Shown here in pieces: positions 36,006 to 45,531 of a stretch of DNA of 64,000 nucleotides. This DNA is from Verrucomicrobiales bacterium (GTDB lineage Bacteria; Verrucomicrobiota; Verrucomicrobiia; Verrucomicrobiales; DEV007), in the NCBI GenBank assembly GCA_029213005.1, contig JARGPI010000006.1, positions 186,001 through 250,000 of the forward strand. The letters run 5' to 3'. Made by a program: the position numbers and the translations under genes. The notes under the pieces are model-generated. The model made no database searches. It worked only from the letters and a program-made list of their open reading frames with translations, and was not told the DNA's origin. How positions within the stretch are numbered: the stretch's first letter is position 1; each line of letters opens with the position of its first letter.

Positions 36006-36240
36006 TTCAAAAGTCCGTCACAAATCTCATAGTCAGAATAAGCAGCGAGGCTAATAGTGAGAAAAAACAGTACTAATCAGCTCAATCCCGCTGTTCTAAA
36101 GGCTTTCTGCCGATGGGACTAGTGACCTTGAAAATCACTTTAGGAGTATTTAGTCGAAATAAGGAGGTTTCGTTCAGCAGCAGATTGAACCAAAAGGGGA
36201 ATGTTGACGACGAGCGGTGTAAACGGCGATTGGACACTAT

Positions 36241-36290
36241 CCCGGGTCGCAAGCGGTTTGATTTAGGATTCGAATAACCAAACGGTAATT
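36241..36290 (+). repeat. decayed array repeat, copy F
   Basis: CCCGGGTCGCAAGCGGTTTG followed by ATTTAGGATTCGAATAACCA aligns with the right two thirds of the 70-bp repeat with several substitutions and a 3-base gap. It marks the probable right end of the array. The rest of 36006-36424 holds nothing recognisable. Confidence 0.6.
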
Positions 36291-36424
36291 GATGTTCGGC
36301 TTTTCCAAAATAATCTCACAAATCGGTGGTTTCAAGAAATAAAACCGGTTTCCCTTGCTCTTCTCGAATTGCAGGAGACTCTGCATTGTACACTACTATC
36401 CATCTGATAGCTCATACCTGCACA

Positions 36425-37132
36425 TCACCCTACCTTAGTCGCGACGACAACCTGATACAGCCCCAACTCTTCGGGTGATTCGACTTCTACGCGAAATCCG
36501 TTTCTTTCCAGGGTTTGCCGGATTTCGGGGAGCAGGAAAGTCAGGTAGTACATGATGAACGGAGGACGGACGACAAGGTTCCGGATTTTCATCGCCAGAT
36601 TAAAGCCGTGACTGAGCCAGAAGGTTCGTGAGCATACCGGTGGCGAGGAGGTCGTGATAAATACAAATTTGCCCCCGGGCCGGAGGGCGTGATGGATCTT
36701 TTGCAGAAACAAATCGGTATCTTTGCCGTAGATGTGCCCCAGGGCACCAAAGCAGGTCGCCAGGTCAAATGCCTCGTCGAACGACATTTCCAGCACATCG
36801 CCGTGGACAAATTCCAGTTCGGCCCCGCCTTCGGAGTAGGCCAATAAACGCTGCGCTTCGTGTAGCATCTCTTTACTGAAATCGATACCTACAACTTTCC
36901 TGCCGACGAGCGGGCGTAACATCCGCATTCCGGCGCCGGTGCCGCAACAGACATCCAATGCCGTTTCGAACGAGTCGGTTTCCAGTATAGCTGACACGGC
37001 CTGAAGCATTTCATCGGGAGTTCGGTAGGGAGTGAACTCGAATTTCGGGGCGAGCAGATCGTAACCTTTTCTGGTAGAACTCAGGCACTGCCGCACCTGC
37101 TCAAAAAATGTCGGACCTTCGGGATGAAACAT
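36425..37132 (-). CDS. class I SAM-dependent methyltransferase
   Basis: 235 residues from ATG at 37132; a GTG five codons upstream is possible. Motif I is ALDVCCGTGAGMRML, followed by VVGIDFSKEMLHEAQRLL and the post-I acidic loop, with FDLATCFGALGHI as motif II region. The C-terminal part has a hydrophobic stretch (FIMYYLTFLLPEIRQTL), so membrane association with a lipid or quinone substrate is possible. Single gene, target unknown. Confidence 0.88.
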   Translation of the reverse strand: MFHPEGPTFFEQVRQCLSSTRKGYDLLAPKFEFTPYRTPDEMLQAVSAILETDSFETALDVCCGTGAGMRMLRPLVGRKVVGIDFSKEMLHEAQRLLAYSEGGAELEFVHGDVLEMSFDEAFDLATCFGALGHIYGKDTDLFLQKIHHALRPGGKFVFITTSSPPVCSRTFWLSHGFNLAMKIRNLVVRPPFIMYYLTFLLPEIRQTLERNGFRVEVESPEELGLYQVVVATKVG

Positions 37133-37415
37133 AAATAAAGTTACCACAAAACGAGGTTCAGGAGTGGCATATTAGCAGCCTGGCATGACTCAAATTAATA
37201 TCGCCTCCCCCGGCGAAACCGGACCGGCGGATGCTTTATCGCATGTGAGGGAATGCGTTATGGTATAAAAAACGCGATCATTCAAAGAATCCCCCTTACG
37301 CTCCGCCCACCGCCCCCGGTTCCAAATTTTTCGAGAAACCGCATCACGCGAATCGCTCAAAGAATGCCTGCGAAAATATTTGCCCTACCACGGGTAAACC
37401 ATCTAACATGGGGTC

Positions 37416-37802
37416 ATGAAAAAACACGTCTCACTTGTTATTAACACACTCTGTCTTCTTTCGTTCATTTTTGCCGTTTCCTGCACTGAAGGCACCACTC
37501 CGTCCACACCGGGTCAGGCCGACGCCGTTCTGAATGCGATTAAAGGATTTGAAAACGATGTGTCAGGAGCTAAGACCAAGGCTGATATTCAGGCTGCACT
37601 CGATAAAGTCGGGGACCAACTGAATGCCTCGGCGGACTACCTGAAAACTTTGTCAGCCGACAGCCCGGTTGCTAAAAGCATCATGAGTGCAGGTAAAGCG
37701 GCGGTATCAAAAGGTTTGGCTAAAGCTAAAGAGCTGGGTATTTCTGTCGACGAGTTCAAGACGATGGCAACCAATGCCGGATTGGGCGATTTTGTGAGTT
37801 AA
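37416..37802 (+). CDS. small lipoprotein
   Basis: 128 residues. Signal peptide with lipobox FAVSC (Cys23) followed by a Thr/Pro-rich linker and an Ala/Lys/Asp-rich helical domain (DAVLNAIKGFENDVSGAKTK). No family recognised. A single-gene unit closed by the terminator at 37861-37889. Confidence 0.75.
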   Translation: MKKHVSLVINTLCLLSFIFAVSCTEGTTPSTPGQADAVLNAIKGFENDVSGAKTKADIQAALDKVGDQLNASADYLKTLSADSPVAKSIMSAGKAAVSKGLAKAKELGISVDEFKTMATNAGLGDFVS

Positions 37803-37860
37803 TCCCTCTTCGGCTTTTCCAAAGCCTTTCTACCGATTCCCCGTTTAAAGCGGGGAGCGT

Positions 37861-37889
37861 AATGCGGACACTTCTGTCCGCATTTTTTT
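37861..37889 (+). terminator. rho-independent terminator
   Basis: Stem ATGCGGACA / TGTCCGCAT with loop CTTC, then a run of seven T. Ends the 37416 gene. A GGGGA-type hairpin (CCCCG-TTTAAAG-CGGGG) lies just before it. Confidence 0.92.
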
Positions 37890-38042
37890 ATGGCGCCGTC
37901 ACCGGTTTTCTTCCGATCTACGGACAGAGGTGTCCACACCTCGACGCCCTCAGGGTATAGAATGACAAATCTGTCATCTCCGCTTCATGACCTTGTCACA
38001 CTGGGCGGGAATATTGATTCCTATAAGCAGAACTCTTTGCGA

Positions 38043-38942
38043 ATGAACCTAATGACAACATTTAAGGCCGGAACGGTGACCCTGTTAGTATTTCTGACCA
38101 CTTTACTAAGCGTGGGGTGCAAAGATATTAACGAGGTAAAACCACAGCAGGAGACGGCTACCATTACTGAGCCCTCCTCCCATCCCCGTTCCGGGACGGA
38201 ACTGAGCCCAAAGCCGGGACTACCCGAGACCACCTTCCCTTTTGATCGCATGCTGGAAGATTCGCAGGGACGAAAAATTGATGCCACAGTTCTGGCAAAA
38301 AGTGGGGGCGAAATTGGTATCGTAAAGCCCTCGAGTTCGACCGCTTTTATGATCCCGATCAGTCGCTTGAGCGAAGCGGACCAAAGCTGGTTCAGTACCA
38401 TAGAAGACGGCGGAAATTTCGCTGAGGTTCAGGAGCTTATCACCCGCCAGGATAAACTGAAGGGCCGCATCGCAACCTGGAATACCCAACTCTACAATGC
38501 TGAAAAAGAAGCCGAAAGATTAGGGATCCCTCTGCTCGCCATCTTTGTTTTTAACGATGACCAAAAAAGTTCGTCTCTGGAGCGAAACGTTCTCTATACT
38601 AAAGCATTCCGGGACTGGGCCAACCGCAATGCAGCCTTGTTTCTCATGAGGTTGGACAAAACCACTGATACCCAATCAGCGAGCCTCTCCAATGACGATA
38701 ACCGCGAGGTCGCCAGTCCGTTCGGAGTTCACGACGACATCACTTTCGTCCTTATTCCCACCGACCACCCTCCGGTGGGTCTCAAGTCCGACTCGTTTCG
38801 CTCCGTCACGGAGGCCATTGCCGCCATCGAAAGCCTGATCGCAAATCCATCCGCGGGAGCCGCGATATCTCCGATCGCCATTCCCCGGAAAGCCTCCCGC
38901 AGTAAAGGGAAGAGCGGCAAAGGTGGAAAAGGCGGGAAGTAA
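38043..38942 (+). CDS. lipoprotein with SHD1 and thioredoxin-like parts
   Basis: 299 residues from ATG 38043, giving a signal peptide with lipobox LSVGC; the frame is open 51 codons upstream but that stretch overlaps the promoter zone. Residues about 60-120 (FPFDRMLEDSQGRKIDATVL and MIPISRLSEADQSWF) match an SHD1 (SLA1 homology 1) domain, common in PVC secreted proteins. The following region resembles a thioredoxin-like domain without a CxxC. The tail is a Lys/Gly-rich SKGKSGKGGKGGK. Its 3' end lies about 80 bp before the GTG start chosen for the next gene. Confidence 0.7.
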   Translation: MNLMTTFKAGTVTLLVFLTTLLSVGCKDINEVKPQQETATITEPSSHPRSGTELSPKPGLPETTFPFDRMLEDSQGRKIDATVLAKSGGEIGIVKPSSSTAFMIPISRLSEADQSWFSTIEDGGNFAEVQELITRQDKLKGRIATWNTQLYNAEKEAERLGIPLLAIFVFNDDQKSSSLERNVLYTKAFRDWANRNAALFLMRLDKTTDTQSASLSNDDNREVASPFGVHDDITFVLIPTDHPPVGLKSDSFRSVTEAIAAIESLIANPSAGAAISPIAIPRKASRSKGKSGKGGKGGK

Positions 38943-39024
38943 CCTTCTGTTTGGCCTACCTGATCGCCGGATTTGCGGCAGAGTGACGCGTTTGCGGTCG
39001 CCGATAGATGGGCTTTGTTACGCT

Positions 39025-41451
39025 GTGAAAATCGCGGCGCAGATTTGGTTAACAGGTTTCGTAATAGCAGGGCTTTTTCCTGCCTTCCTTGCGACTGCGG
39101 CGCCTCCGGTTGAGGAGAAAAATTCGCTGGGCATGGAACTCCGCTTCCTCGAAGGGGGACGCTACCGGCAGGGATCGGACGGACGGGAGCGGGCTCTGGA
39201 ACAGGCTTTTCCGCTCTCGGTGAATGCTCAATTTTTTGGAAATGCCGAGTATCCAGCCCACCACACCTGGATCACGAAACCTTTCTGGATCGCGAATCGC
39301 GAGGTGACGGTCAAACAGTGGCGCACTTTCACCGAGGCGACGGGCTATGTGACGACAGCGGAGAAAAACGGGACGGGCATCATAGGCTGGTCACCCACTC
39401 CTGAGGAAAATCCACTTTATCAAAGTCACGACTTTGAACGGAAAGCGGAATTTACCTGGAAGAACCCGGGCTTTGAACAAAGCGACAATCATCCCGTCGT
39501 CGGGGTGAGCTTCGAAGATGTCACCGCGTTTTTAACCTGGCTCAGTGAAAAAGAAGGCAGCACTTATCGACTCCCTACCGAGGCGGAATGGGAATTTGCC
39601 TGCCGCGCAGGATCGGAAACGTGGTTTTCATTCGGAGATAATCCGCGCGAGACGATTCACCGGCACGCCAATATTGGAAATGTCGAACTGGAAAAACATC
39701 GCAAACACAGCGTGGAGCGACAATGGCTACTCGACTGGGGCAAGGCTCCCGCCGACGGTCACATTTTCACGGCACCGACGGGCAGTTTTGAACCGAACGC
39801 CTTTGGCCTCTTCGACATGCACGGGAATGTCTGGGAATGGTGCTCCGACCTGTGGCTGGATACTTTTTACAAACGCTACGACTGGCCGAAAAGAGGTGAG
39901 CCCCGGGAAATCGCGGTCGATCCGGTGAATCATTCCGAAGCCCAGACCCGGGCCAACGAATTCCGGACCATCCGGGGAGGCTGCTGGTATAACGGCCCGA
40001 TCATCTGCCGCTCCTCCAACCGCACCTACTGGGATGCCCCGGACGCAGCCTGTTACCTGGGCTTCCGGGTGGTCAAGGAGGCCGACCCCAAACTGTCCAC
40101 CAAAGCAATCGAGGCTTACACTACGGAAATTGAGGCGAGGAAGGCTATCGAGTCATTCGGGGGCAGCTTCTCCTCGAGCCGGGGGCTGAGTCTTGAAGTT
40201 CAATTCGATAACTCCAGACCATTTGACCCCGCTGTTCTGCCCTACCTCCATCAAATTCCCCTGCTGGAAAAACTCACTCTGGCAGGAAAGCAGGAAATCG
40301 AACTGTCCACCGAACACCTCCGGAATATAGCGCTCGTCGGCGGCCTCCAAGAACTCAACTTTCGAACCGCCTTCAATATAGAAAACGCTGACCTGTCGGT
40401 TCTCGCCGAATTACCGCACTTGGAGAAACTACACTTTTCGCGGTCCATCGCGCTGGGCGATACCGATTTGGCGAAATTGAAGGATCTCACGGAACTGAGA
40501 GTTTTCACCGGATTCGGCACCTCGGGAAATATTTCCGACGCGGGCGTATCTCAACTCAAAGGAAACCGAAATCTCGAAGTCCTCAATCTATACGAAACGG
40601 AAATTACCGGCTCCTGTCTGGCCCATTTCACTGACTGTCCGCTTCACTCGATCGAACTCACAAAATCGTTTAACGGGGACGCGACTCTTACCGATGCCAA
40701 TCTCAAACACCTATCGAATTTCCCCGAGCTGGTGACATTGAATCTGACTGGGCAGGAAAATCTTACCGACGCCACTCTCGAGGTGATCGGCTCGCTCGTC
40801 AAACTCGACAATTTGAATCTCCACGGCTGCAAAGGGATCTCACCCGACGGTTTTGCACCAATCGGAAATCTCACCCACCTCAGCAGTCTTAACCTGCATT
40901 CAACCTCAGCGGCTGACATCGCGATGGAGCAAATTTCCGCCCTCCCCCGCCTCGAATCGCTCCGGGTCGGCTCGCCGGAGCTTACGGACTCGGGCATTCG
41001 GTCGATCAGTAAAATTTTCTCCCTGAAAAATCTCTATCTCAATGACTCGACCACCACCGACCAGGGCCTCAAATCTTTAGGACGCGTCAACCGCTTGGAC
41101 AAACTGGATCTCTACTCCGTATTGATTACCGGAACCGGGCTCGGCCCGGTGTGTCGATTGCCGGAATTGTCAGATCTCAAACTACAGTGCCCTGCTCTGA
41201 CCGACGCCGCGTTTGATCATTTGTCCCACGGTAAATCACTCCGGAAAATTCGTTTAGTAGAGCGTGGAGTCAAACCGCCCGAGGCCCTCACCAACCAGGG
41301 AATTCTGAAAATGGCTTCTGCCAATTGGTTAAGAGAACTGTGGCTCCCCCGGAATGGGACAGGCATCACCGAAGAGGCGATCAACGAACTGAACCAACTC
41401 ATGCCAAAGACCCAAGTGATCCCCTACACCGTTGAATGGAATGAAAATTAA
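39025..41451 (+). CDS. formylglycine-generating-enzyme-like domain fused to leucine-rich repeats
   Basis: About 808 residues from GTG 39025, which gives a good signal peptide (KIAAQIWLTGFVIAGLFPAF); an ATG at 38923 would put 34 unlikely residues before it. Residues about 30-350 are an FGE-sulfatase/SUMF1-type domain: FWIANREVTVKQWRTFTEAT, YRLPTEAEWEFACRAGSET, NAFGLFDMHGNVWEWCSDL and the IRGGCWYNGPIICRSSNR region. The last resembles the Cys segment of true FGE, but the paired catalytic cysteines could not be confirmed. Residues about 400-800 form cytoplasm-type leucine-rich repeats (LxxLxxLxLxxN-like). Many PVC FGE-like domains are not sulfatase-maturing. It overlaps the next gene by 20 bp. 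Confidence 0.85.
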   Translation: MKIAAQIWLTGFVIAGLFPAFLATAAPPVEEKNSLGMELRFLEGGRYRQGSDGRERALEQAFPLSVNAQFFGNAEYPAHHTWITKPFWIANREVTVKQWRTFTEATGYVTTAEKNGTGIIGWSPTPEENPLYQSHDFERKAEFTWKNPGFEQSDNHPVVGVSFEDVTAFLTWLSEKEGSTYRLPTEAEWEFACRAGSETWFSFGDNPRETIHRHANIGNVELEKHRKHSVERQWLLDWGKAPADGHIFTAPTGSFEPNAFGLFDMHGNVWEWCSDLWLDTFYKRYDWPKRGEPREIAVDPVNHSEAQTRANEFRTIRGGCWYNGPIICRSSNRTYWDAPDAACYLGFRVVKEADPKLSTKAIEAYTTEIEARKAIESFGGSFSSSRGLSLEVQFDNSRPFDPAVLPYLHQIPLLEKLTLAGKQEIELSTEHLRNIALVGGLQELNFRTAFNIENADLSVLAELPHLEKLHFSRSIALGDTDLAKLKDLTELRVFTGFGTSGNISDAGVSQLKGNRNLEVLNLYETEITGSCLAHFTDCPLHSIELTKSFNGDATLTDANLKHLSNFPELVTLNLTGQENLTDATLEVIGSLVKLDNLNLHGCKGISPDGFAPIGNLTHLSSLNLHSTSAADIAMEQISALPRLESLRVGSPELTDSGIRSISKIFSLKNLYLNDSTTTDQGLKSLGRVNRLDKLDLYSVLITGTGLGPVCRLPELSDLKLQCPALTDAAFDHLSHGKSLRKIRLVERGVKPPEALTNQGILKMASANWLRELWLPRNGTGITEEAINELNQLMPKTQVIPYTVEWNEN

Positions 41452-44041
41452 TCGATTGAAACGCTTCGCTAAAGCTGTCGCAGCCTGTTTCCGGCAGCTT
41501 GTCGCCGACTGTACCCTGTACAGTCCGGGAGTGTACAGGGTACAGTTTGCCGTATTTATCTGCGGAATCGTTTCTCTATCAGCTCAGCCTATTGTGAAGG
41601 ATACCGATAGTTTTGAGTCACAGGTAAAACCCTTCTTTGAGAAACACTGTATCGCGTGTCACGGACCCGATAAACAAAAGGGCAAATTACGACTCGATAC
41701 CCTGCCGCTTGATTTCGGAGATCACGAAGCGGCCGGGAAATGGATCGAAGTGATGGACAACATCAATCTCGGCGAAATGCCTCCGGAGGACGAACCGATC
41801 CCGGAGGTCGATGAAATTGCTCCGGTGGCGAAGTGGATCGCCCTCGAACTGCGGCACGCGGAAAAAGTCAATCGCGGGACCGGCGGGCGGGTCCTCCTGC
41901 GGCGCTTGAGCCGAACGGAGTATGCCAACACGGTCCGCGATTTGTTTAACGTCGAGTTCCTGCCGAAAGAGGGGCCTCTCGACCTGTTGCCTCCTGATGG
42001 CACCCTCGATGGATTTGATAAAGTCAGTAAAGCCCTGTTACTCGATCCCTCGCTGATGGCCCAGTATTTCGACATCGCGGAAGTCGTCGCTAATAAATCG
42101 ATTATCACCGGACCGCCCCCCGTTCCCACCCGCAAAAACCGGATGGAATACGAGGCTACCACCGGGGGAATTGAGTATATCAAACACAGTCGAACCACGG
42201 AGGTGACACCTGAAGCGATCATCTCAAAAAGCAGTGGGATGCGTAGTGATCACATGCTCCGCCACCCCTGGAATGACAAGCTGATCCCGATCCGTGGTAA
42301 CTACACGATGCGCCTCCGGGTTGGTGCCGATCCTGGAGCAAGAGGCGAACCGCTGCATATCAAAATCACCCGAACGGGCGATGGCGATCTCTGGGCGGGA
42401 AAAGTGGAAGGCACCATCGAAAAACCGCAGATCATCGAATTGACCCGTCCCTTCAATGTCGAAGGAAGTAGTGAAATCCAGGTCCGGATTGAAAACGGTC
42501 TGGATTTCCAGCGCGTCAATTATCTCTACTCAGACCTGAACAAACGGGCCGACGCGGCGATCAAAAGCGGCGATGCCACAAGTGGTGGTCGTATCCGGGC
42601 GAGAATGGGTGCCGAAGGCATGATCGGCCAGAGTCGCCCCCACCCCGACAGTATCGACACCAGCGACTGGCCCCGAGTCATGTTCGATTGGATCGAGTTG
42701 GAAGGCCCGCTCTACAGCCAGTGGCCGCCAAAAAGCACCGAGACCATCTTTTACAAAGGCCTCGATGAATCGATCTTTAACGAAGATTACGCCCGGGGCA
42801 TCTTCGATCGCCTCCTCCCCCGCGCCTTCCGGAGACCGGTGGAAAAACCCGAGGTCGACCGTATCCTTTCCATCGTCACCAGTGAGCTGAAAGCCGGTCA
42901 GGACTTTCCCGAAGCGATCAAATCAGGTGTCATCGCCACCCTTTGTTCGCCCAGTTTCCTGCTACATTTCGAGAAAGCGGCATCGGACGACGTGAGGCCC
43001 CTGAATGACTATGAAATCGCGAATCGACTCAGCTACTTCCTGTGGAGTTCCATGCCCGATGAAGAATTGTTCGAGTTAGCGGCGGCCGGGGTACTGCGGG
43101 ATTCAGCCACCCGCGACAAACAGGTCGAACGGATGTTAAGCGATCCGAAAGCGAAAGCTTTTACGGAAGGCTTCGCCGTGCAGTGGCTCAAAGCTTCGGA
43201 GTTCGATCGCTTCGATATCGATATGGGCCTCTACCGGAACTACTACTCATTTGAGAACGCCGGCTTGAACGATGCGATCAACGCGGAACCTATCGAATTC
43301 TTCCGGGAGATCCTGAAAACCGATAAAAGCGCCCTCAATTTCCTCGATTCCGACTGGACGATGGCAAACGAAGACCTTGCCCGCTGGTATGGCATCCCGG
43401 ATGTGAACGGTAAAGATTTCCGCCCGGTAAAACTCCCTGCGGAAACCCACCGGGGCGGTCTCACCACCATGGCCGCTGTCCACAAGTGGGGTAGCGACGG
43501 AAACCGGACCAAACCGGTGGAACGGGGTAAATATATACTGGAAGTATTGTTTAACGATCCACCGCTACCTCCCCCGCCTAACGTCGGCGAAGTCGAACCG
43601 AACGTGCAGGGCGACCATTTAACCGTTCGTCAGCGGCTCGATAAACACCGCTCGATCGAAAGCTGCGCCGCCTGCCACCGGGGAATCGATCCCTACGGTC
43701 TCGCTTTGGAAAACTTCAATGTAATAGGTCAATGGCGCACCAAACAGGACGGGGAGCGCGGGCATTGGCCGAAAGAAGCCGTGATCGATCCAACCGGCAA
43801 ACTACCCAATGGGGTTGCTTTCAATAATGTAGAGGAATACCGCTCGGCGCTTTATCAGCAAAGCGACCGTTTCCTCCGCGGACTCAGCGAGAAAATGTTT
43901 ACTTACGCTCTGGGCCGTGGAGTCGAACCCGGAGACCGGGGCACCATCGAAAATTTAGTGACGGAAATGAAAGCTAACGGAGAGACGTTCCGGAGCCTCA
44001 TAAAAGGTATCGTGAAAACTGAAGCTTTTACGGTAAAGTAA
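41432..44041 (+). CDS. DUF1587/DUF1592/DUF1588/DUF1585 cytochrome c protein (PSCyt type)
   Basis: 869 residues. After a membrane segment (about 25-50) comes a planctomycete cytochrome c domain with haem motif CIACH in FFEKHCIACHGPDKQKGKL, then DUF1587 (RVLLRRLSRTEYANTVRDLF), DUF1592 (RAFRRPVEKPEVDRIL), DUF1588 (RGGLTTMAAVHKWGSDGN, PPPPNVGEVEPN, CAACHRGIDPYG) and DUF1585 at the end (KMFTYALGRGVEPGDRG). The second CxxCH may bind another haem. Partner of the downstream DUF1552 gene in a widespread PVC pair with unresolved periplasmic function. A GTACCCTGTAC palindrome is built into its N-terminal coding part. Confidence 0.92.
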   Translation: MNGMKINRLKRFAKAVAACFRQLVADCTLYSPGVYRVQFAVFICGIVSLSAQPIVKDTDSFESQVKPFFEKHCIACHGPDKQKGKLRLDTLPLDFGDHEAAGKWIEVMDNINLGEMPPEDEPIPEVDEIAPVAKWIALELRHAEKVNRGTGGRVLLRRLSRTEYANTVRDLFNVEFLPKEGPLDLLPPDGTLDGFDKVSKALLLDPSLMAQYFDIAEVVANKSIITGPPPVPTRKNRMEYEATTGGIEYIKHSRTTEVTPEAIISKSSGMRSDHMLRHPWNDKLIPIRGNYTMRLRVGADPGARGEPLHIKITRTGDGDLWAGKVEGTIEKPQIIELTRPFNVEGSSEIQVRIENGLDFQRVNYLYSDLNKRADAAIKSGDATSGGRIRARMGAEGMIGQSRPHPDSIDTSDWPRVMFDWIELEGPLYSQWPPKSTETIFYKGLDESIFNEDYARGIFDRLLPRAFRRPVEKPEVDRILSIVTSELKAGQDFPEAIKSGVIATLCSPSFLLHFEKAASDDVRPLNDYEIANRLSYFLWSSMPDEELFELAAAGVLRDSATRDKQVERMLSDPKAKAFTEGFAVQWLKASEFDRFDIDMGLYRNYYSFENAGLNDAINAEPIEFFREILKTDKSALNFLDSDWTMANEDLARWYGIPDVNGKDFRPVKLPAETHRGGLTTMAAVHKWGSDGNRTKPVERGKYILEVLFNDPPLPPPPNVGEVEPNVQGDHLTVRQRLDKHRSIESCAACHRGIDPYGLALENFNVIGQWRTKQDGERGHWPKEAVIDPTGKLPNGVAFNNVEEYRSALYQQSDRFLRGLSEKMFTYALGRGVEPGDRGTIENLVTEMKANGETFRSLIKGIVKTEAFTVK
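41508..41546. repeat. dispersed GTACCCTGTAC palindrome, inside a coding region
   Basis: Perfect 15-base arms ACTGTACCCTGTACA / TGTACAGGGTACAGT with a 9-base loop. It is read through in frame within the first 40 codons of the cytochrome gene. Confidence 0.9.
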
Positions 44042-44066
44042 TAGAAACCCAGAAAGGAATCACCCA

Positions 44067-45410
44067 ATGTATATATCCCGCGATCGACAAATCTCACGCC
44101 GCACCGCCCTCCGGGGAGTGGGCGCGACCCTGTCCCTGCCATTTCTCGAGGCGATGCTGCCGAAAACGGCTCTCGGTTCCACCGCGGCAGCCAGCTCCGC
44201 GATTCCGAAACGGGGCGCCTGGTTCTATTTCGGGACCGGGATGAACATGCGGCAGTTCCAACCGAAGGACGAAGGGAAGAACTTCAGCTTTTCTCCGATT
44301 CTGAAGCCACTCGAAAAATATCGCCGGGATATGACGGTTTTTTCCGGCACCTATCTGGAACACGGCGGCGGCCACCAGGGGGATTACACCTTCCTGACCG
44401 GTGTCGAGGCGAGGAAAGGCGGCGCGATTCAGAACACGATTTCCTGCGATCAGATCGCGGCGGAGAAAATCGGTCGGGACACCCGCTACCCTTCCCTCCA
44501 GCTTTGCATTCAGCGCGGCACCGGGTTCGGCGGCAATTTGCGGACCCTCTCGTGGAACCGGAACGGCGTGCCGCTCGCATCGGAAAACGATCCCCACGTG
44601 GTCTTCAACCGCTTGTTCAAAGTCGACAGCCCGGAGGAGAATGATGCCAGAATCCACGGGTTCCGGAGACGCGGCTCCATTCTGGACGTGGTGCTCGAAG
44701 ACGCCAATGCCCTGAATCGCAAAGTGGGCAAAAACGATCAGGAAAAACTGGATGAGTATTTCAATTCGATCCGCGAGGTCGAAAAGCAGCTCGAACGCGA
44801 TGTCGACTGGAGCGTAAAACCGAAGCCGGAGGTCGCTCCCGAAGTGGCGGAACGTTATTCGGATCCGTATTCGATCAATTTACCCGCCGGTCAGTTTGTC
44901 TACGATAACTACGCGAAGCTGATGTATGACCTGATCACTCTCGCTTTCCAGACCGATTCGACGCGGGTCATCACCTACGTGGTTCGCCAGGAGAGTTCCG
45001 GAGGTGTTTTTCCCGAATTCGGAGTGTCTAAGGGGTACCACGAACTGACTCACCACGGAAACGATCCCAAAAATCTTGAGGAACTGGCCAAAGTGGACAC
45101 GATTTATCAGAAACAGTGGGCTCACTTCCTCGACCGGATGAAATCGGTCAAAGAAGCCGACGGACGTTCGCTTCTCGATCACTGTGTGATGGGTTATTCC
45201 AGCGGTATGGGGATCGGCCACTCCAAAGACCAGCTTCCCACCGCAATGTTCGGCGGAAGCGCGATGGGGATCGATCACCAGGGCCACCTCAAGCTGCCCG
45301 ATCAAACGCCCCTGTCGACCGTTTGGCACACGATGCTGGATCGACTCGGCGTGGAGAACGGCGGCGAATTTCAGGACTCTCACGGCGTCATCAAGCAGGT
45401 GCTGGCCTAG
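44067..45410 (+). CDS. DUF1552 family Tat-exported protein
   Basis: 447 residues. Twin-arginine signal SRRTALRGVGATLSLPFLEA near the N-terminus. The DUF1552 body is clear: GAWFYFGTGMNMRQFQPKDE, TFLTGVEARKG, SCDQIAAEKIGRDTRYPSLQ, and DHCVMGYSSGMGIGHSKDQL. It follows the PSCyt gene by 25 bp, the usual order in PVC genomes. The fold is alkaline-phosphatase-like as in DUF1501; activity unproven. Confidence 0.92.
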   Translation: MYISRDRQISRRTALRGVGATLSLPFLEAMLPKTALGSTAAASSAIPKRGAWFYFGTGMNMRQFQPKDEGKNFSFSPILKPLEKYRRDMTVFSGTYLEHGGGHQGDYTFLTGVEARKGGAIQNTISCDQIAAEKIGRDTRYPSLQLCIQRGTGFGGNLRTLSWNRNGVPLASENDPHVVFNRLFKVDSPEENDARIHGFRRRGSILDVVLEDANALNRKVGKNDQEKLDEYFNSIREVEKQLERDVDWSVKPKPEVAPEVAERYSDPYSINLPAGQFVYDNYAKLMYDLITLAFQTDSTRVITYVVRQESSGGVFPEFGVSKGYHELTHHGNDPKNLEELAKVDTIYQKQWAHFLDRMKSVKEADGRSLLDHCVMGYSSGMGIGHSKDQLPTAMFGGSAMGIDHQGHLKLPDQTPLSTVWHTMLDRLGVENGGEFQDSHGVIKQVLA

Positions 45411-45531
45411 AATGGCGTCCGAACCCTCGCGGCAACTGAGAAGCGGAAGATATCTTAGGCTTTTATTAACTGATTTTGAATATTTTTGGCTCAGTAGAGT
45501 CAAATAATTGAAATTTGATCTAATAAAGCCG

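Noticed and set aside
26742..36290. Array repeats as integron attC sites
   Set aside because: The copies lack a matching RYYYAAC/GTTRRRY pair at their two ends and do not fold into one long imperfect hairpin; bases beyond TCAAT diverge at once. No integrase gene is in the window.
26742..36290. CRISPR array
   Set aside because: Spacing between repeats ranges from about 230 to 5700 bases, and the intervals contain genes and gene fragments rather than short uniform spacers.
37253..37444. 63-residue frame before the lipoprotein gene
   Set aside because: Overlaps the promoter zone and the real ATG at 37416; no coding features.
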